From assembly GCF_004364245.1 (NCBI RefSeq), contig NZ_SOAV01000009.1, forward strand, positions 306,706-370,705: DNA of 64,000 nucleotides, given 5' to 3'. Origin of the DNA: Streptomyces sp. BK208. GTDB lineage: Bacteria > Actinomycetota > Actinomycetes > Streptomycetales > Streptomycetaceae. Each line of letters opens with the position of its first letter. Within the stretch, counting starts at the first letter, position 1. The position numbers were made by a program, and so were the translations under genes. Below are positions 1 to 8,388 of the stretch, one piece after another. The notes under the pieces were generated by a model. That model did not search any database, had not been told where the DNA came from, and saw only the letters and a list, made by a program, of their open reading frames with translations.

Positions 1-850
1 CCATGGGCTCACGGATGGGCCGGCCGCCGAGGAGGACGACCTCCAGGTCCGGCGTGCGGGAGTCCTGCTTCTCGTCCGCGCGGACGGTCAGCGAGCCCCC
101 GGCGCCGAAGACGGCGGTCTGCCCGAGGTGCACCGGCCGCCGTTCGGCACCCACCGACCCGCGCCCGGCCATCACGTACGCCAGGCCGTTGAAGTCCTCC
201 CGCCAGGGCAGGGTGACCTCGGCGCCCGGCGCCAGCGTCGCGTGGACCATCGTGATCGGCGTGTGCGTGATCCCGGGGCCCTCGTGTCCGCCCAGCTCAC
301 CGGCGATGACGCGGAGCAGGGCGCCGCCGTCGGGGGAGGTGAGCAGCTGGACGCTGCCGCTGCGGATGTCCTGGTACCTGGGGGCCATCATCTTGTCCTT
401 GGCCGGCAGGTTCACCCACAGCTGGAGCCCGTGGAACAGCCCGCCCGACATCACCAGCTGCTCCGGCGGCGCCTCGATGTGCAGCAGGCCGGAGCCCGCC
501 GTCATCCACTGGGTGTCGCCGTTGGTGATGGTGCCGCCGCCGCCGTTGGAGTCCTGGTGGTCGAAGATCCCGTCGACGATGTAGGTCACGGTCTCGAAGC
601 CGCGGTGGGGGTGCCACGGGGTGCCCTTGGGCTCGCCGGGCGCGTACTCCACCTCTCCCATCTGGTCCATCATGATGAACGGGTCGAGGTGGCGGTAGTT
701 GATCCCGGCGAACGCGCGGCGCACCGGGAAGCCCTCGCCCTCGAAACCGCTGGGCGCGGTCGTGACGGTGAGCACGGGGCGTGCGACGGCGTCGGCGGGT
801 GCGGAGACGCGGGGCAGCGTCAACGGGTTCTCGACGGTCACGGCAGGCAT
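1..850 (-). CDS. Pirin family protein (C-terminus cut by window edge)
   Basis: Reading the minus strand from the ATG at 850 gives an open frame of at least 283 codons that runs off the window. It begins MPAVTVENPLTLPRVSAPAD. The cupin core shows HPHRGFETVTYIVDG followed by HQDSNGG, and later TAGSGLLHIE, the metal-binding His/His/Glu pattern of pirins. Pirins are bicupin Fe-binding proteins; several have quercetinase activity and others act as redox-sensing cofactors, so the substrate here is unknown. A GAGG-type ribosome site lies just upstream of the ATG. The gene stands alone and is separated from the next upstream gene on the same strand by a strong hairpin. Confidence 0.85.
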   Translation of the reverse strand, partial: MPAVTVENPLTLPRVSAPADAVARPVLTVTTAPSGFEGEGFPVRRAFAGINYRHLDPFIMMDQMGEVEYAPGEPKGTPWHPHRGFETVTYIVDGIFDHQDSNGGGGTITNGDTQWMTAGSGLLHIEAPPEQLVMSGGLFHGLQLWVNLPAKDKMMAPRYQDIRSGSVQLLTSPDGGALLRVIAGELGGHEGPGITHTPITMVHATLAPGAEVTLPWREDFNGLAYVMAGRGSVGAERRPVHLGQTAVFGAGGSLTVRADEKQDSRTPDLEVVLLGGRPIREPM

Positions 851-920
851 GTCGACCTCCTCGGGCGGTGTGCGACCACTTTAGTTGAGCGTTGAACTTC
901 TTGCTACCCCGAACCACGAA

Positions 921-946
921 AGCCCGGAGGGCATTCCCTCCGGGCT
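921..946 (-). terminator. Rho-independent-type hairpin after the SseB-like gene
   Basis: A perfect 11-bp inverted repeat (AGCCCGGAGGG / CCCTCCGGGCT) with a 4-nt loop lies between the stop of the SseB-like gene and the pirin start. There is no long T-run, as is common for Streptomyces terminators. Confidence 0.75.
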
Positions 947-974
947 CACGGCAGGCGACGGCGACGACGACGGG

Positions 975-1445
975 TCAGCCGTACATGCGGCGCATGGCGA
1001 AATCGACCATCTGTTCGACGGCCTTCGCATCGAAGACCATCCGGTGCTCACCCTCCATGTCCAGGACGAAGCCGTAGCCGGTCGGCAGCAGGTCGATCAC
1101 CTCCGCGCCGGTGATCACGAAGTACTTGGACTCCTTGCCCGCGTACCGCCGCAGCTCCTTCAGCCCGGTGAACATGGGGATCACCGGCTGCTGGGTGTTG
1201 TGCAGCGCGAGGAAGCCGGGATTGTCGCCGCGGGGGCAGTAGACCTTCGACGTCGCGAAGATCTGCTGGAAGTCCTCGGCGGACATCTGGCCGGTGGTGA
1301 AGGCGCGCACCGCGTCCGCGAGCGAGGGCGGGGACGGCTCGGGGTACAGCGGCGGCTGCTGCCCGTACCCGCCGGCCATCGGCTGCTGCGGGGGCGGGGA
1401 GTACTGCTGCTGCTGTTGGCCCGCGGTCTGGTCGTAGCCGTACAT
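975..1445 (-). CDS. SseB-like domain protein with Gln/Pro-rich N-terminus
   Basis: A 156-residue protein. Residues 1-40 are low complexity, rich in Gln, Pro, Gly and Tyr (MYGYDQTAGQQQQQYSPPPQQ). The rest resembles the SseB N-terminal domain fold seen in many Streptomyces proteins: LADAVRAFTTGQMSAEDFQQIFATSKVYCP, then a conserved PVIPMFTGLKELRRYAGKE core and a C-terminal DLLPTGYGFVLDMEGEHRMVF. The cellular role of this family in actinomycetes is not established. No signal peptide or membrane segment is visible. It is transcribed away from the acyl-CoA dehydrogenase, with about 150 bp between the two starts. Confidence 0.7.
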   Translation of the reverse strand: MYGYDQTAGQQQQQYSPPPQQPMAGGYGQQPPLYPEPSPPSLADAVRAFTTGQMSAEDFQQIFATSKVYCPRGDNPGFLALHNTQQPVIPMFTGLKELRRYAGKESKYFVITGAEVIDLLPTGYGFVLDMEGEHRMVFDAKAVEQMVDFAMRRMYG

Positions 1446-1501
1446 GCAGCACAGAGTAACGAGTAACGAGTCACAGATGGGCGGCTCGGGGTTGCTTCTT
1501 A

Positions 1502-1539
1502 TTACCGACGGGTAGCATCATCGGAGCTACTAGTTGGTA
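1502..1539. promoter_or_regulatory. Two TACY-N4-GGTA operator-like sites upstream of acyl-CoA dehydrogenase
   Basis: TACCGACGGGTA (1503-1514) and TACTAGTTGGTA (1528-1539) share the arms TACY/GGTA and lie 25 bp apart, start to start, about 55-90 bp before the acyl-CoA dehydrogenase start. The form resembles operators of TetR-type fatty-acid-degradation repressors in actinobacteria. The assignment is an inference; no regulator gene is adjacent. Confidence 0.35.
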
Positions 1540-1594
1540 CGTGTACGGATGCGAGGAGCGAGTGCCTCGCCGATCTCTCAACGGAGCCGTCGCC

Positions 1595-3421
1595 ATGGGG
1601 CACTACAAGCCGAATCTCCGGGACATCGAGTTCAACCTCTTCGAGGTGCTCGGCCGTGACAAGGTGTACGGCACGGGCCCGTTCGCGGAGATGGACACGG
1701 ACACCGCCAGGAGCGTCCTGGAGGAGCTGACCCGCCTCTCCGAGAACGAGCTGGCCGAGTCCTTCGCCGACGCCGACCGCAACCCGCCGGTCTTCGACCC
1801 GGAGACCAACACCGCTCCGGTCCCGGCGTCCTTCAAGAAGAGCTACCAGGCCTTCATGGACTCCGAGTACTGGCGCCTCGGCCTGCCCGAGGAGATCGGC
1901 GGCACCACCTCGCCGCGCTCCCTGATCTGGGCGTACGCGGAGCTGATCCTCGGCGCCAACCCGGCCGTGTGGATGTACTCCTCCGGCCCGGCGTTCGCCG
2001 GCATCCTCTTCGAGGAGGGCAACGAGGTCCAGAAGCACATCGCCTCGATCGCCGTCGAGAAGCAGTGGGGCTCCACCATGGTGCTCACCGAGCCGGACGC
2101 CGGCTCGGACGTCGGCGCCGGCCGCACCAAGGCCGTGCAGCAGGAGGACGGCTCCTGGCACATCGAGGGCGTGAAGCGCTTCATCACCTCCGGCGAGCAC
2201 GACATGTCGGAGAACATCCTCCACTACGTCCTCGCCCGCCCCGAGGGCGCCGGACCCGGCACCAAGGGCCTGTCCCTCTTCCTCGTCCCGAAGTACGAGT
2301 TCGACTTCGAGACCGGTGAGCTGGGCGAGCGCAACGGCGTCTACGCCACCAACGTCGAGCACAAAATGGGCCTGAAGGCCTCCAACACCTGCGAGATGAC
2401 CTTCGGCGACCGCCACCCCGCCAAGGGCTGGCTGATCGGCGACAAGCACGACGGCATCCGCCAGATGTTCCGCATCATCGAGTTCGCCCGCATGATGGTC
2501 GGCACGAAGGCGATCTCCACCCTCTCCACGGGCTACCTCAACGCCCTGGAGTACGCCAAGGAGCGCGTCCAGGGCCCCGACCTGGCCAACTTCATGGACA
2601 AGACGGCCCCCAAGGTCACCATCACGCACCACCCGGACGTGCGCCGCTCCCTGATGACGCAGAAGGCGTACGCCGAGGGCATGCGCGCCCTGGTCATGTA
2701 CACCGCCTCGGTGCAGGACGAGATCCAGCTCAAGGAGGCGGGCGGCGAGGACGCCTCGGCCGAGCACGCCCTCAACGACCTGCTCCTGCCGGTCGTCAAG
2801 GGCTACGGCTCCGAGAAGGCCTACGAGCAGCTCGCCCAGTCGCTCCAGACCTTCGGCGGCTCCGGCTTCCTGCAGGAGTACCCGATCGAGCAGTACATCC
2901 GGGACGCCAAGATCGACACCCTGTACGAGGGCACCACGGCGATCCAGGGCCAGGACTACTTCTTCCGGAAGATCGTCCGCAACCAGGGCGCCGCGCTGAA
3001 CTCGCTCGCCGAGGACATCAAGAAGTTCCTGGCGCTCGCCACCGGCGGCGAGGAGCTGTCCGGCGCCCGCGAGCACCTGGCCAAGGCCGCCGTCGAGCTG
3101 GAGGCCATCGTCGGCCTGATGCTCACCGACCTCGCGGCCACCGAGCAGGACGTCAAGAACATCTATAAGGTCGGCCTCAACACCACCCGCCTGCTCCAGG
3201 CCTCCGGTGACGTGATCGTCGGCTACCTGCTCCTCAAGGGCGCCGCCATCGCCGTCGAGAAGCTGCCGACCGCGTCCGCCAAGGACAAGGCCTTCTACAC
3301 CGGCAAGATCGCCGCGGCGAAGTTCTTCGCGGCCAACGTCCTGCCCGGCCTCACCCTGGCCCGCAAGATCGCCCAGGGCGTCGAGCTCGACCTGATGGAG
3401 CTGGACGAGGCGGCCTTCTAG
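1595..3421 (+). CDS. Acyl-CoA dehydrogenase (long form, about 600 aa)
   Basis: This 608-residue protein catalyses the FAD-dependent alpha,beta-dehydrogenation of acyl-CoA in fatty-acid beta-oxidation. The acyl-CoA dehydrogenase signatures are clear: WGSTMVLTEPDAGSDVGAGR in the middle domain, FGGSGFLQEYPIEQYIRDAKI and LYEGTTAIQGQDYFFRK, with the catalytic-base Glu in the YEGTT motif. The long C-terminal extension (after residue 470) places it in the 600-residue FadE5-like subgroup. The ATG at 1595 is preferred because ACGGAG lies 9 nt upstream; an in-frame start at 1541 has no such site. The gene is monocistronic, closed by a hairpin at 3442-3481. Which acyl chain lengths it prefers cannot be told from sequence. 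Confidence 0.93.
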   Translation: MGHYKPNLRDIEFNLFEVLGRDKVYGTGPFAEMDTDTARSVLEELTRLSENELAESFADADRNPPVFDPETNTAPVPASFKKSYQAFMDSEYWRLGLPEEIGGTTSPRSLIWAYAELILGANPAVWMYSSGPAFAGILFEEGNEVQKHIASIAVEKQWGSTMVLTEPDAGSDVGAGRTKAVQQEDGSWHIEGVKRFITSGEHDMSENILHYVLARPEGAGPGTKGLSLFLVPKYEFDFETGELGERNGVYATNVEHKMGLKASNTCEMTFGDRHPAKGWLIGDKHDGIRQMFRIIEFARMMVGTKAISTLSTGYLNALEYAKERVQGPDLANFMDKTAPKVTITHHPDVRRSLMTQKAYAEGMRALVMYTASVQDEIQLKEAGGEDASAEHALNDLLLPVVKGYGSEKAYEQLAQSLQTFGGSGFLQEYPIEQYIRDAKIDTLYEGTTAIQGQDYFFRKIVRNQGAALNSLAEDIKKFLALATGGEELSGAREHLAKAAVELEAIVGLMLTDLAATEQDVKNIYKVGLNTTRLLQASGDVIVGYLLLKGAAIAVEKLPTASAKDKAFYTGKIAAAKFFAANVLPGLTLARKIAQGVELDLMELDEAAF

Positions 3422-3441
3422 GACCGGTCCGTCCCGCCCCC

Positions 3442-3481
3442 ACGAGGGCCCGCTCCCGCCGGACGGGAGACGGGCCCTCGT
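3442..3481 (+). terminator. Hairpin terminator after acyl-CoA dehydrogenase
   Basis: The outer arms ACGAGGGCCCG / CGGGCCCTCGT and the inner arms CTCCCG/CGGGAG form a long stem immediately after the stop codon. It separates this gene from the aminopeptidase that starts 20 bp later. Confidence 0.75.
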
Positions 3482-3501
3482 ACGTCGTTAAGGTGAACCC
3501 C

Positions 3502-4800
3502 ATGAGCGCACCCTCCCGCTTCGACCGCGGCCACACCGACGATCTGATGACCTTCCTGTCGGCGAGCCCGACTCCGTACCACGCCGTGGCGAACGCCGCC
3601 GAGCGGCTGGAGAAGGCCGGGTTCCGCCAGGTCGCGGAGACCGACGCCTGGGAGGCCACGAGCGGCGGCAAGTACGTGCTGCGCGGCGGTGCGATCGTGG
3701 CCTGGTACGTCCCCGAGGGTGCCGCGGCGCACACCCCCTTCCGCATCGTCGGCGCCCACACCGACTCCCCCAACCTGCGCGTCAAGCCCCGCCCGGACAC
3801 CGGGGGCCACGGCTGGCGCCAGGTCGCCGTGGAGATCTACGGCGGCCCGCTGATGAACTCCTGGCTCGACCGCGACCTCGGTCTGGCCGGTCGTCTCTCG
3901 CTGCGCGACGGCACCACCCGCCTGGTCGACGTCGACCGTCCGCTGCTGCGCGTCCCCCAACTCGCCATCCACATGGACCGCAACGTCACCGCGGACGGCC
4001 TCAAGCTCGACAAGCAGCGCCACCTCCAGCCCGTCTGGGGCCTGGGGGACACCGTGCGCGACGGCGACCTGATCGCCTTCCTGGAGGACGAGGCGGGCCT
4101 GTCCCGCGGCGAGGTCACCGGCTGGGACCTGATGACGCACCCCGTGGAACCCCCGGCGTACCTGGGCCGCGACCGGGAGCTGGTGGCCGGCCCGCGGATG
4201 GACAACCTGCTGTCCGTGCACGCCGGGACGGCCGCGCTGGCCGCCGTCGCCGCCTCCGGCGCCGAACTTCCGTACATCCCGGTGCTGGCGGCCTTCGACC
4301 ACGAGGAGACCGGCTCGCAGTCGGACACCGGCGCCGACGGCCCGCTGCTCGGCACCGTCCTGGAGCGCTCGGTCTTCTCCCGCGGCGGCTCCTACGAGGA
4401 CCGGGCGCGCGCCTTCGCCGGCACCGTCTGCCTGTCCTCCGACACGGGCCACGCCGTCCACCCCAACTACGCGGAGCGGCACGACCCGACGCACCACCCG
4501 CGCGTCAACGGCGGCCCGATCCTCAAGGTCAACGTCAACAACCGCTACGCCACCGACGGTTCGGGACGCGCGGTGTTCGCCGCGGCCTGCGAGAAGGCGG
4601 ACGTCCCCTTCCAGACCTTCGTCTCCAACAACTCCATGCCGTGCGGCACCACCATCGGCCCCATCACCGCGGCCCGGCACGGCATCAGCACCGTCGACAT
4701 CGGCGTGGCCATCCTGTCGATGCACAGCGTGCGGGAGTTGTGCGGCGCCGACGACCCGCACCTGCTGGCGAACGCCCTGGTGGCCTTCCTCCAGCCGTAG
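3502..4800 (+). CDS. M18 family aminopeptidase
   Basis: A 432-residue cytosolic metallo-aminopeptidase that removes N-terminal, often acidic, residues from peptides. The dizinc ligands of the M18 family are visible in GAHTDSPNLR, DNLLSVHAG, AAFDHEETGSQSDTGA, LSSDTGHAVHPNY and near the C-terminus CGTTIGPITAA. The length matches family members of 420-460 residues. The ATG at 3502 has AAGGTGA 5-6 nt upstream; the in-frame GTG at 3493 overlaps that site and is less likely. It stands in a conserved arrangement directly downstream of the acyl-CoA dehydrogenase, but the intervening terminator argues for separate transcription. Confidence 0.92.
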   Translation: MSAPSRFDRGHTDDLMTFLSASPTPYHAVANAAERLEKAGFRQVAETDAWEATSGGKYVLRGGAIVAWYVPEGAAAHTPFRIVGAHTDSPNLRVKPRPDTGGHGWRQVAVEIYGGPLMNSWLDRDLGLAGRLSLRDGTTRLVDVDRPLLRVPQLAIHMDRNVTADGLKLDKQRHLQPVWGLGDTVRDGDLIAFLEDEAGLSRGEVTGWDLMTHPVEPPAYLGRDRELVAGPRMDNLLSVHAGTAALAAVAASGAELPYIPVLAAFDHEETGSQSDTGADGPLLGTVLERSVFSRGGSYEDRARAFAGTVCLSSDTGHAVHPNYAERHDPTHHPRVNGGPILKVNVNNRYATDGSGRAVFAAACEKADVPFQTFVSNNSMPCGTTIGPITAARHGISTVDIGVAILSMHSVRELCGADDPHLLANALVAFLQP

Positions 4801-4913
4801 CCGGGAACGCGAACGCCGCCCCACGGCATGAGGGTTGACACCCGGGGTACCCGCACGGAACCGGATCGACCGGATTCCCGGAACCGACCGGCTCTGACAG
4901 GGAGGCAACACTC

Positions 4914-5159
4914 ATGGGCCTCGGCGGGTGCATCATCCTCATCGCCGTGGGAGCCATCCTCACGTTCGCGACCGACTGGGACATGCAGGGCGTCAACCTC
5001 GACCTGGTCGGCGTGATCTTCATGGTCGTCGGCCTGATCGGCGTCGCGACGTTCAGCAGCATCGCCCGGCGCCGCCGCGTCATGATGCCGCCGACGACCC
5101 CGGTCGTCGAGGACCGCCCCCACACGCAGGACGGCTACCACAACGGCTACGGCGCCTGA
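4914..5159 (+). CDS. Small two-helix membrane protein (DUF6458-like)
   Basis: An 81-residue protein with two predicted transmembrane helices, GCIILIAVGAILTFAT (residues 5-20) and VGVIFMVVGLIGVATF (32-47), joined by the turn WDMQGVNLDLVG. A basic patch RRRR and a polar, Pro/His/Tyr-containing tail follow. This arrangement matches the DUF6458 family common in actinobacteria, which has no known function. A good ribosome site (AGGGAGGC) lies 8 nt before the ATG. The next gene follows 80 bp later on the same strand. Confidence 0.75.
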   Translation: MGLGGCIILIAVGAILTFATDWDMQGVNLDLVGVIFMVVGLIGVATFSSIARRRRVMMPPTTPVVEDRPHTQDGYHNGYGA

Positions 5160-5239
5160 GCCGGCCGGACGTACACGGCACTCGTCCTGTCGGCCTACCG
5201 CCCGCGTCCCGCGGCGGTCGGCGGGGAAGCGGTCAGGAC

Positions 5240-5734
5240 ATGAGATTCCTCGTGTACGACCGGCTCCTCGGCATCGGTGACGACTACTGGATCGAGGACG
5301 TCAACGGCAACAAGGTCTTCCTCGTCGACGGCAAGGCGATGCGGCTGCGGGACACCTGGGAGCTGAAGGACGCCCAGGGACGCGTGCTCATCGACATCCA
5401 CCAGAAGATGTTCGCCCTGCGCGACACGATGGTGATCGAGCGGGCCGGCGAGCCCTTGGCGCGCATCAAGCGCAAACGTCTCTCCCTGCTGCGCAACCAC
5501 TACCGCGTCACCCTGGCCGACGGCACCGAACTGGACGTCAGCGGCAAGATCCTCGACCGGGAGTTCGCCGTCGAGTACGACGGGGAACTGCTGGCCGTGA
5601 TCTCCCGGCGGTGGCTGACCCTCCGCGACACCTACGGCGTGGACGTCGTACGGGAGGACGCGGACCCGGCGCTGCTCATCGCCCTCACCGTGTGCGTGAT
5701 CCACCTGGCGGAGAAGGAGCGGGAGGACGACTGA
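5240..5734 (+). CDS. LURP-one-related family protein
   Basis: A 164-residue protein with the repeated beta-strand pattern of the LURP-one/Tubby-like fold: MRFLVYDRLLGIGDDYWIED, GNKVFLVDGKAMRLRDTWELKD, VLIDIHQKMFALRDTMVIER and FAVEYDGELLAVISRRWLTLRDTYGVDV. Related bacterial proteins are thought to be phospholipid- or membrane-associated, but no function has been shown for the actinobacterial forms. The family usually runs to 160-200 residues, so this copy looks complete. It follows the small membrane protein on the same strand and may be co-transcribed with it. Confidence 0.8.
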   Translation: MRFLVYDRLLGIGDDYWIEDVNGNKVFLVDGKAMRLRDTWELKDAQGRVLIDIHQKMFALRDTMVIERAGEPLARIKRKRLSLLRNHYRVTLADGTELDVSGKILDREFAVEYDGELLAVISRRWLTLRDTYGVDVVREDADPALLIALTVCVIHLAEKEREDD

Positions 5735-5756
5735 GGCCCCGCGGCCCGGCGGCGCC

Positions 5757-6215
5757 TCACGCCGTGCGGCGGACGGCGCGGCCGAGGAGCAACGGCACCG
5801 CGAGGTGGTGCACGGGCGAGGCGAGGGACCACAGCGCCCGGCCGGTCCGGCGCTCGTGGAACACGTACGTCGCCCAGAGCAGCCGCGCGTCGTCGACGGT
5901 CACGACGTTCCGCACGGTCAGCGACGGCGCGCGGGCCTCCAGGACGATCCTCACCGGTCCGGTCTCCAGCACGCGCCAGCCCACCAGGTGCCGGCGCGAG
6001 CCCCGCGGCCCCAGCCGCAGCCCCAGCACGCCCGCCCAGCCCGTGCGGAACAGCTCACGCAGGACCACCGGGACGTCCTCGAAGCTGGCGCGCACCCACT
6101 TCTCGGGCGCCAGCCGGGGAAGTCCGGCGGTCGGGAGTTCGAACGCCGACGCGAAGTGGGCGCCCGCGGGTGCCACCCGGACGCGGCGAACGGCTGGGGT
6201 ACCGGTGTGTGCCAT
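5757..6215 (-). CDS. DUF2867-like protein
   Basis: A 152-residue protein if translation starts at the ATG at 6215; an in-frame ATG at 6236 adds seven residues, and neither start has a convincing ribosome site. The sequence RHLVGWRVLETGPVRIVLEA, LTVRNVVTVDDARLLWATYVFHERRTGRALWSLASPVHHLAVP resembles DUF2867, a START-like family of unknown function often found near oxidoreductases. It is convergent with the LURP-like gene and shares the minus strand with the amidase upstream, 75 bp away. Confidence 0.6.
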   Translation of the reverse strand: MAHTGTPAVRRVRVAPAGAHFASAFELPTAGLPRLAPEKWVRASFEDVPVVLRELFRTGWAGVLGLRLGPRGSRRHLVGWRVLETGPVRIVLEARAPSLTVRNVVTVDDARLLWATYVFHERRTGRALWSLASPVHHLAVPLLLGRAVRRTA

Positions 6216-6289
6216 ACCCGGATGTCTGGGCGGCACGGACGCGCGCGAAACACGCGCGTCAACACGGCGTCACCCGGCGTCACACGGCG

Positions 6290-7084
6290 TCAACCGCGCG
6301 GCGGCTCCAGGCCGAGCACCCGGTCCTTCAGGGCCGGGAACTGCTCCCTGGTGCGCGCCACCTTCGCCGGGTCGAACTCGACCGTGAGGACCTCCTCGTC
6401 GGCACCGGCCTGTGCGAGCACCTCGCCCCAGGGGTCCACCACGATCGAGTGACCGGCCTGCGGGACCCCGGCGTGCGTCCCGGCCGTTCCGCAGGCGAGG
6501 ACGAAGGCCTGGTTCTCCACCGCCCGCGCCTGGGCCAGGAGCGTCCAGTGGGACCGGCGGCGCTCCGGCCAGCCCGCCGGGACGACGAGCAGCTCGGCAC
6601 CGGCGTCGACGAGGGAGCGGAAGAGCTCGGGGAAGCGCAGGTCGTAGCAGGTCGCGACGCCGACGGTGGTGTCCGCGAGCGGGACCGTCACCGGCTCGCG
6701 CCCCGCCCCCATCAGCACGGCCTCGCCCTGGTCGAAACCGAAGCGGTGGATCTTGCGGTACGAGGCGGCCAGCTCGCCGGAGGGGGAGAGGACGAGGGAG
6801 GTGTTGTAGAGCCGCCCGTCCTCGGCCCGCTCGGGGACCGACCCCGCGTGCAGCCACACGCCCGCGTCGCTCGCCGCCTTCGCCATGGCCTCGTACGTCG
6901 GGCCGCGCAGCGGCTCGGCCGCCGCGTCGAACTCCTCGAAGGCGAACGCGCCCGTGGTCCACAGCTCCGGCAGGACGACGAGATCGGCGCCCGCCTGCTC
7001 CCGTACCAGAGCCGCCGCCCGCAGGCGACGCGCTTCGACCTGTTCGTCCTCGTTCACGGCGATTTGGATCAGAGAGGCGCGCAC
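6290..7084 (-). CDS. Carbon-nitrogen hydrolase (nitrilase superfamily, omega-amidase-like)
   Basis: A 264-residue protein with the complete nitrilase-fold catalytic triad: Glu in VVLPELWTTG, Lys in ASYRKIHRFGF and Cys in VGVATCYDLRFPELFR. Members hydrolyse C-N bonds of amides; this short form is closest in pattern to omega-amidase/NitFhit-type amidases that hydrolyse 2-oxoglutaramate or deaminated glutathione, but the substrate is not proven. The GTG at 7084 (VRASLIQIAV) is chosen because the family begins at this beta-strand and a GGTGG element lies just upstream. The divergent gene starts 368 bp away. Confidence 0.85.
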   Translation of the reverse strand: MRASLIQIAVNEDEQVEARRLRAAALVREQAGADLVVLPELWTTGAFAFEEFDAAAEPLRGPTYEAMAKAASDAGVWLHAGSVPERAEDGRLYNTSLVLSPSGELAASYRKIHRFGFDQGEAVLMGAGREPVTVPLADTTVGVATCYDLRFPELFRSLVDAGAELLVVPAGWPERRRSHWTLLAQARAVENQAFVLACGTAGTHAGVPQAGHSIVVDPWGEVLAQAGADEEVLTVEFDPAKVARTREQFPALKDRVLGLEPPRG

Positions 7085-7452
7085 ACTACCACCGTCCTGG
7101 CATTCGAGCCGTCCACACGGGCCTACGATCGTCACACGAAAGCACTGCCGGGGTGCCGCACAGCAGCGTAACTTAGGAGGTGTCGATGGGATCCTGCCGG
7201 AGTCGCGGGGCCTGGCACGCACATCTGCGGCGTTGTCGTCGGTTGCCAACGCTCCGCGTTGCCGCCCTCCTCCGCCTTGCAGCTGCACGCACCAGACCCC
7301 GCTCGGGTCGGCGAAGAGGCACCCGCTGCCCGGAGTCGGCCTGATCCAATCGACACCCCCTAGCCTCCCAAGACACCCGCCGACTGCCGCCGCCGCCACT
7401 GGCACCGCCGCCACCAACCGCCCGTGTACCGACCGCCGAGGGGTCCCGTTCC
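7085..7452. other. Intergenic region between divergent amidase and isomerase genes
   Basis: 368 bp without an established gene. It must carry the promoters for both flanking genes, but no clear -35/-10 pair is visible. It contains one short open frame with a strong ribosome site (7186-7344), listed separately. The segment from about 7195 to 7360 has a composition unlike normal intergenic sequence and could be a dispersed element. Confidence 0.5.
7186..7344 (+). CDS. Possible small Arg-rich peptide
   Basis: ATG at 7186 is preceded, 5 nt away, by a perfect AGGAGG. It opens a 52-codon frame beginning MGSCRSRGAWHAHLRRC and ending in TGA at 7342-7344. About 30 percent of residues are Arg and there are four Cys; no known domain is recognised. 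Codon usage is not convincingly protein-like. It may be a real leader or small protein, or a remnant of a dispersed repeat that happens to carry a ribosome site. Confidence 0.25.
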   Translation: MGSCRSRGAWHAHLRRCRRLPTLRVAALLRLAAARTRPRSGRRRGTRCPESA

Positions 7453-8277
7453 GTGAGTCTGCATCCCACTCTCCAGCCCTACGCCGACGCCTGGACGCAC
7501 TCCATCGAGGCGATATCCGAGCTGGTGCAGCCGCTTGTGGAGGCAGAGTGGAACCGCCGGACCCCCTGCCCGGGCTGGTCGGTGCGCGACGTCGTCTCGC
7601 ACGTGATGGGCCTGGACTCCGAGATGCTCGGCGACCCGCGCCCCATCCACACGCTCCCGCGCGACCTCTACCACGTCACCAACGACCACCAGCGCTACAT
7701 GGAGATGCAGGTCGACGTCCGCCGCCACCACACGGCGCCGGAGATGACGTCCGAGCTGGAGTACATGGTCATCCGGCGCAACCGCCAGCTGCGGAACGAG
7801 TCGCGGGATCCCGGCACGAAGGTGCGCGGCCCGCTCGGCACCGAGCCGACCCTCGAAGAGGCGATGCGCCGGCACGCCTTCGCCGTGTGGGCGCACGAAC
7901 AGGACCTGCGCACGGCCCTCGGCCGTCCCGGCAACCTCGACTCCCCCGGCGCGCACGTCGCGCGTGACGTGCTGCTCGGCGAGCTGCCCGCCGTCGTCGC
8001 CGACCGCGCGGACGCGCCGCGCAGCTCGGCCGTCGTCTTCGACGTCCACGGCCCGGTGGAGTTCCTGCGCACCGTCCGCGTCGACATCCAGGGCCGCGGC
8101 ACCCTGGAATCGTCCCCGGCTCTCGGCCCCGCCGCCACCCTCAGCCTCGACTGGGAGACGTACGTCCGCCTCGCCTGCGGCCGCGTGACCCCGCAGGCGG
8201 CGGCGGACCGCATCAAGACGGAGGGCGACCAGGACCTGGCGGAGGCGATCCTGCGGCACTTCACGGTCACGCAGTAG
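7453..8277 (+). CDS. Maleylpyruvate isomerase family mycothiol-dependent enzyme
   Basis: A 274-residue protein. The N-terminal DinB-like four-helix domain is recognisable by TPCPGWSVRDVVSHVMGLDSEML, with a metal-ligand His, and later by MRRHAFAVWAHEQDLRTALG with two further His candidates. The C-terminal 90 residues form an SCP2-like domain (LSLDWETYVRLACGRVTP). Family members use mycothiol, the actinobacterial thiol, for isomerisation or S-conjugation; which reaction this one performs cannot be told. Translation starts at GTG 7453, seen from the conserved SLHPTLQPYADAW start. Confidence 0.85.
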   Translation: MSLHPTLQPYADAWTHSIEAISELVQPLVEAEWNRRTPCPGWSVRDVVSHVMGLDSEMLGDPRPIHTLPRDLYHVTNDHQRYMEMQVDVRRHHTAPEMTSELEYMVIRRNRQLRNESRDPGTKVRGPLGTEPTLEEAMRRHAFAVWAHEQDLRTALGRPGNLDSPGAHVARDVLLGELPAVVADRADAPRSSAVVFDVHGPVEFLRTVRVDIQGRGTLESSPALGPAATLSLDWETYVRLACGRVTPQAAADRIKTEGDQDLAEAILRHFTVTQ

Positions 8278-8343
8278 GTTTTCAGCCCGCTGGGGCCCCT
8301 CCGGGGAAGCTCGAGCACGAGGCCGTTCAGGCCGAGCGGGGGC

Positions 8344-8363
8344 CCGGGGGCGGCAGCCCCCGG
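8344..8363. terminator. Hairpin between convergent genes
   Basis: A perfect 8-bp stem CCGGGGGC / GCCCCCGG with the loop GGCA lies in the 111-bp gap between the isomerase stop and the MFS stop. It may serve both strands. Confidence 0.5.
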
Positions 8364-8388
8364 CCCGGCCCGCACCCGCGCCGGGTGC

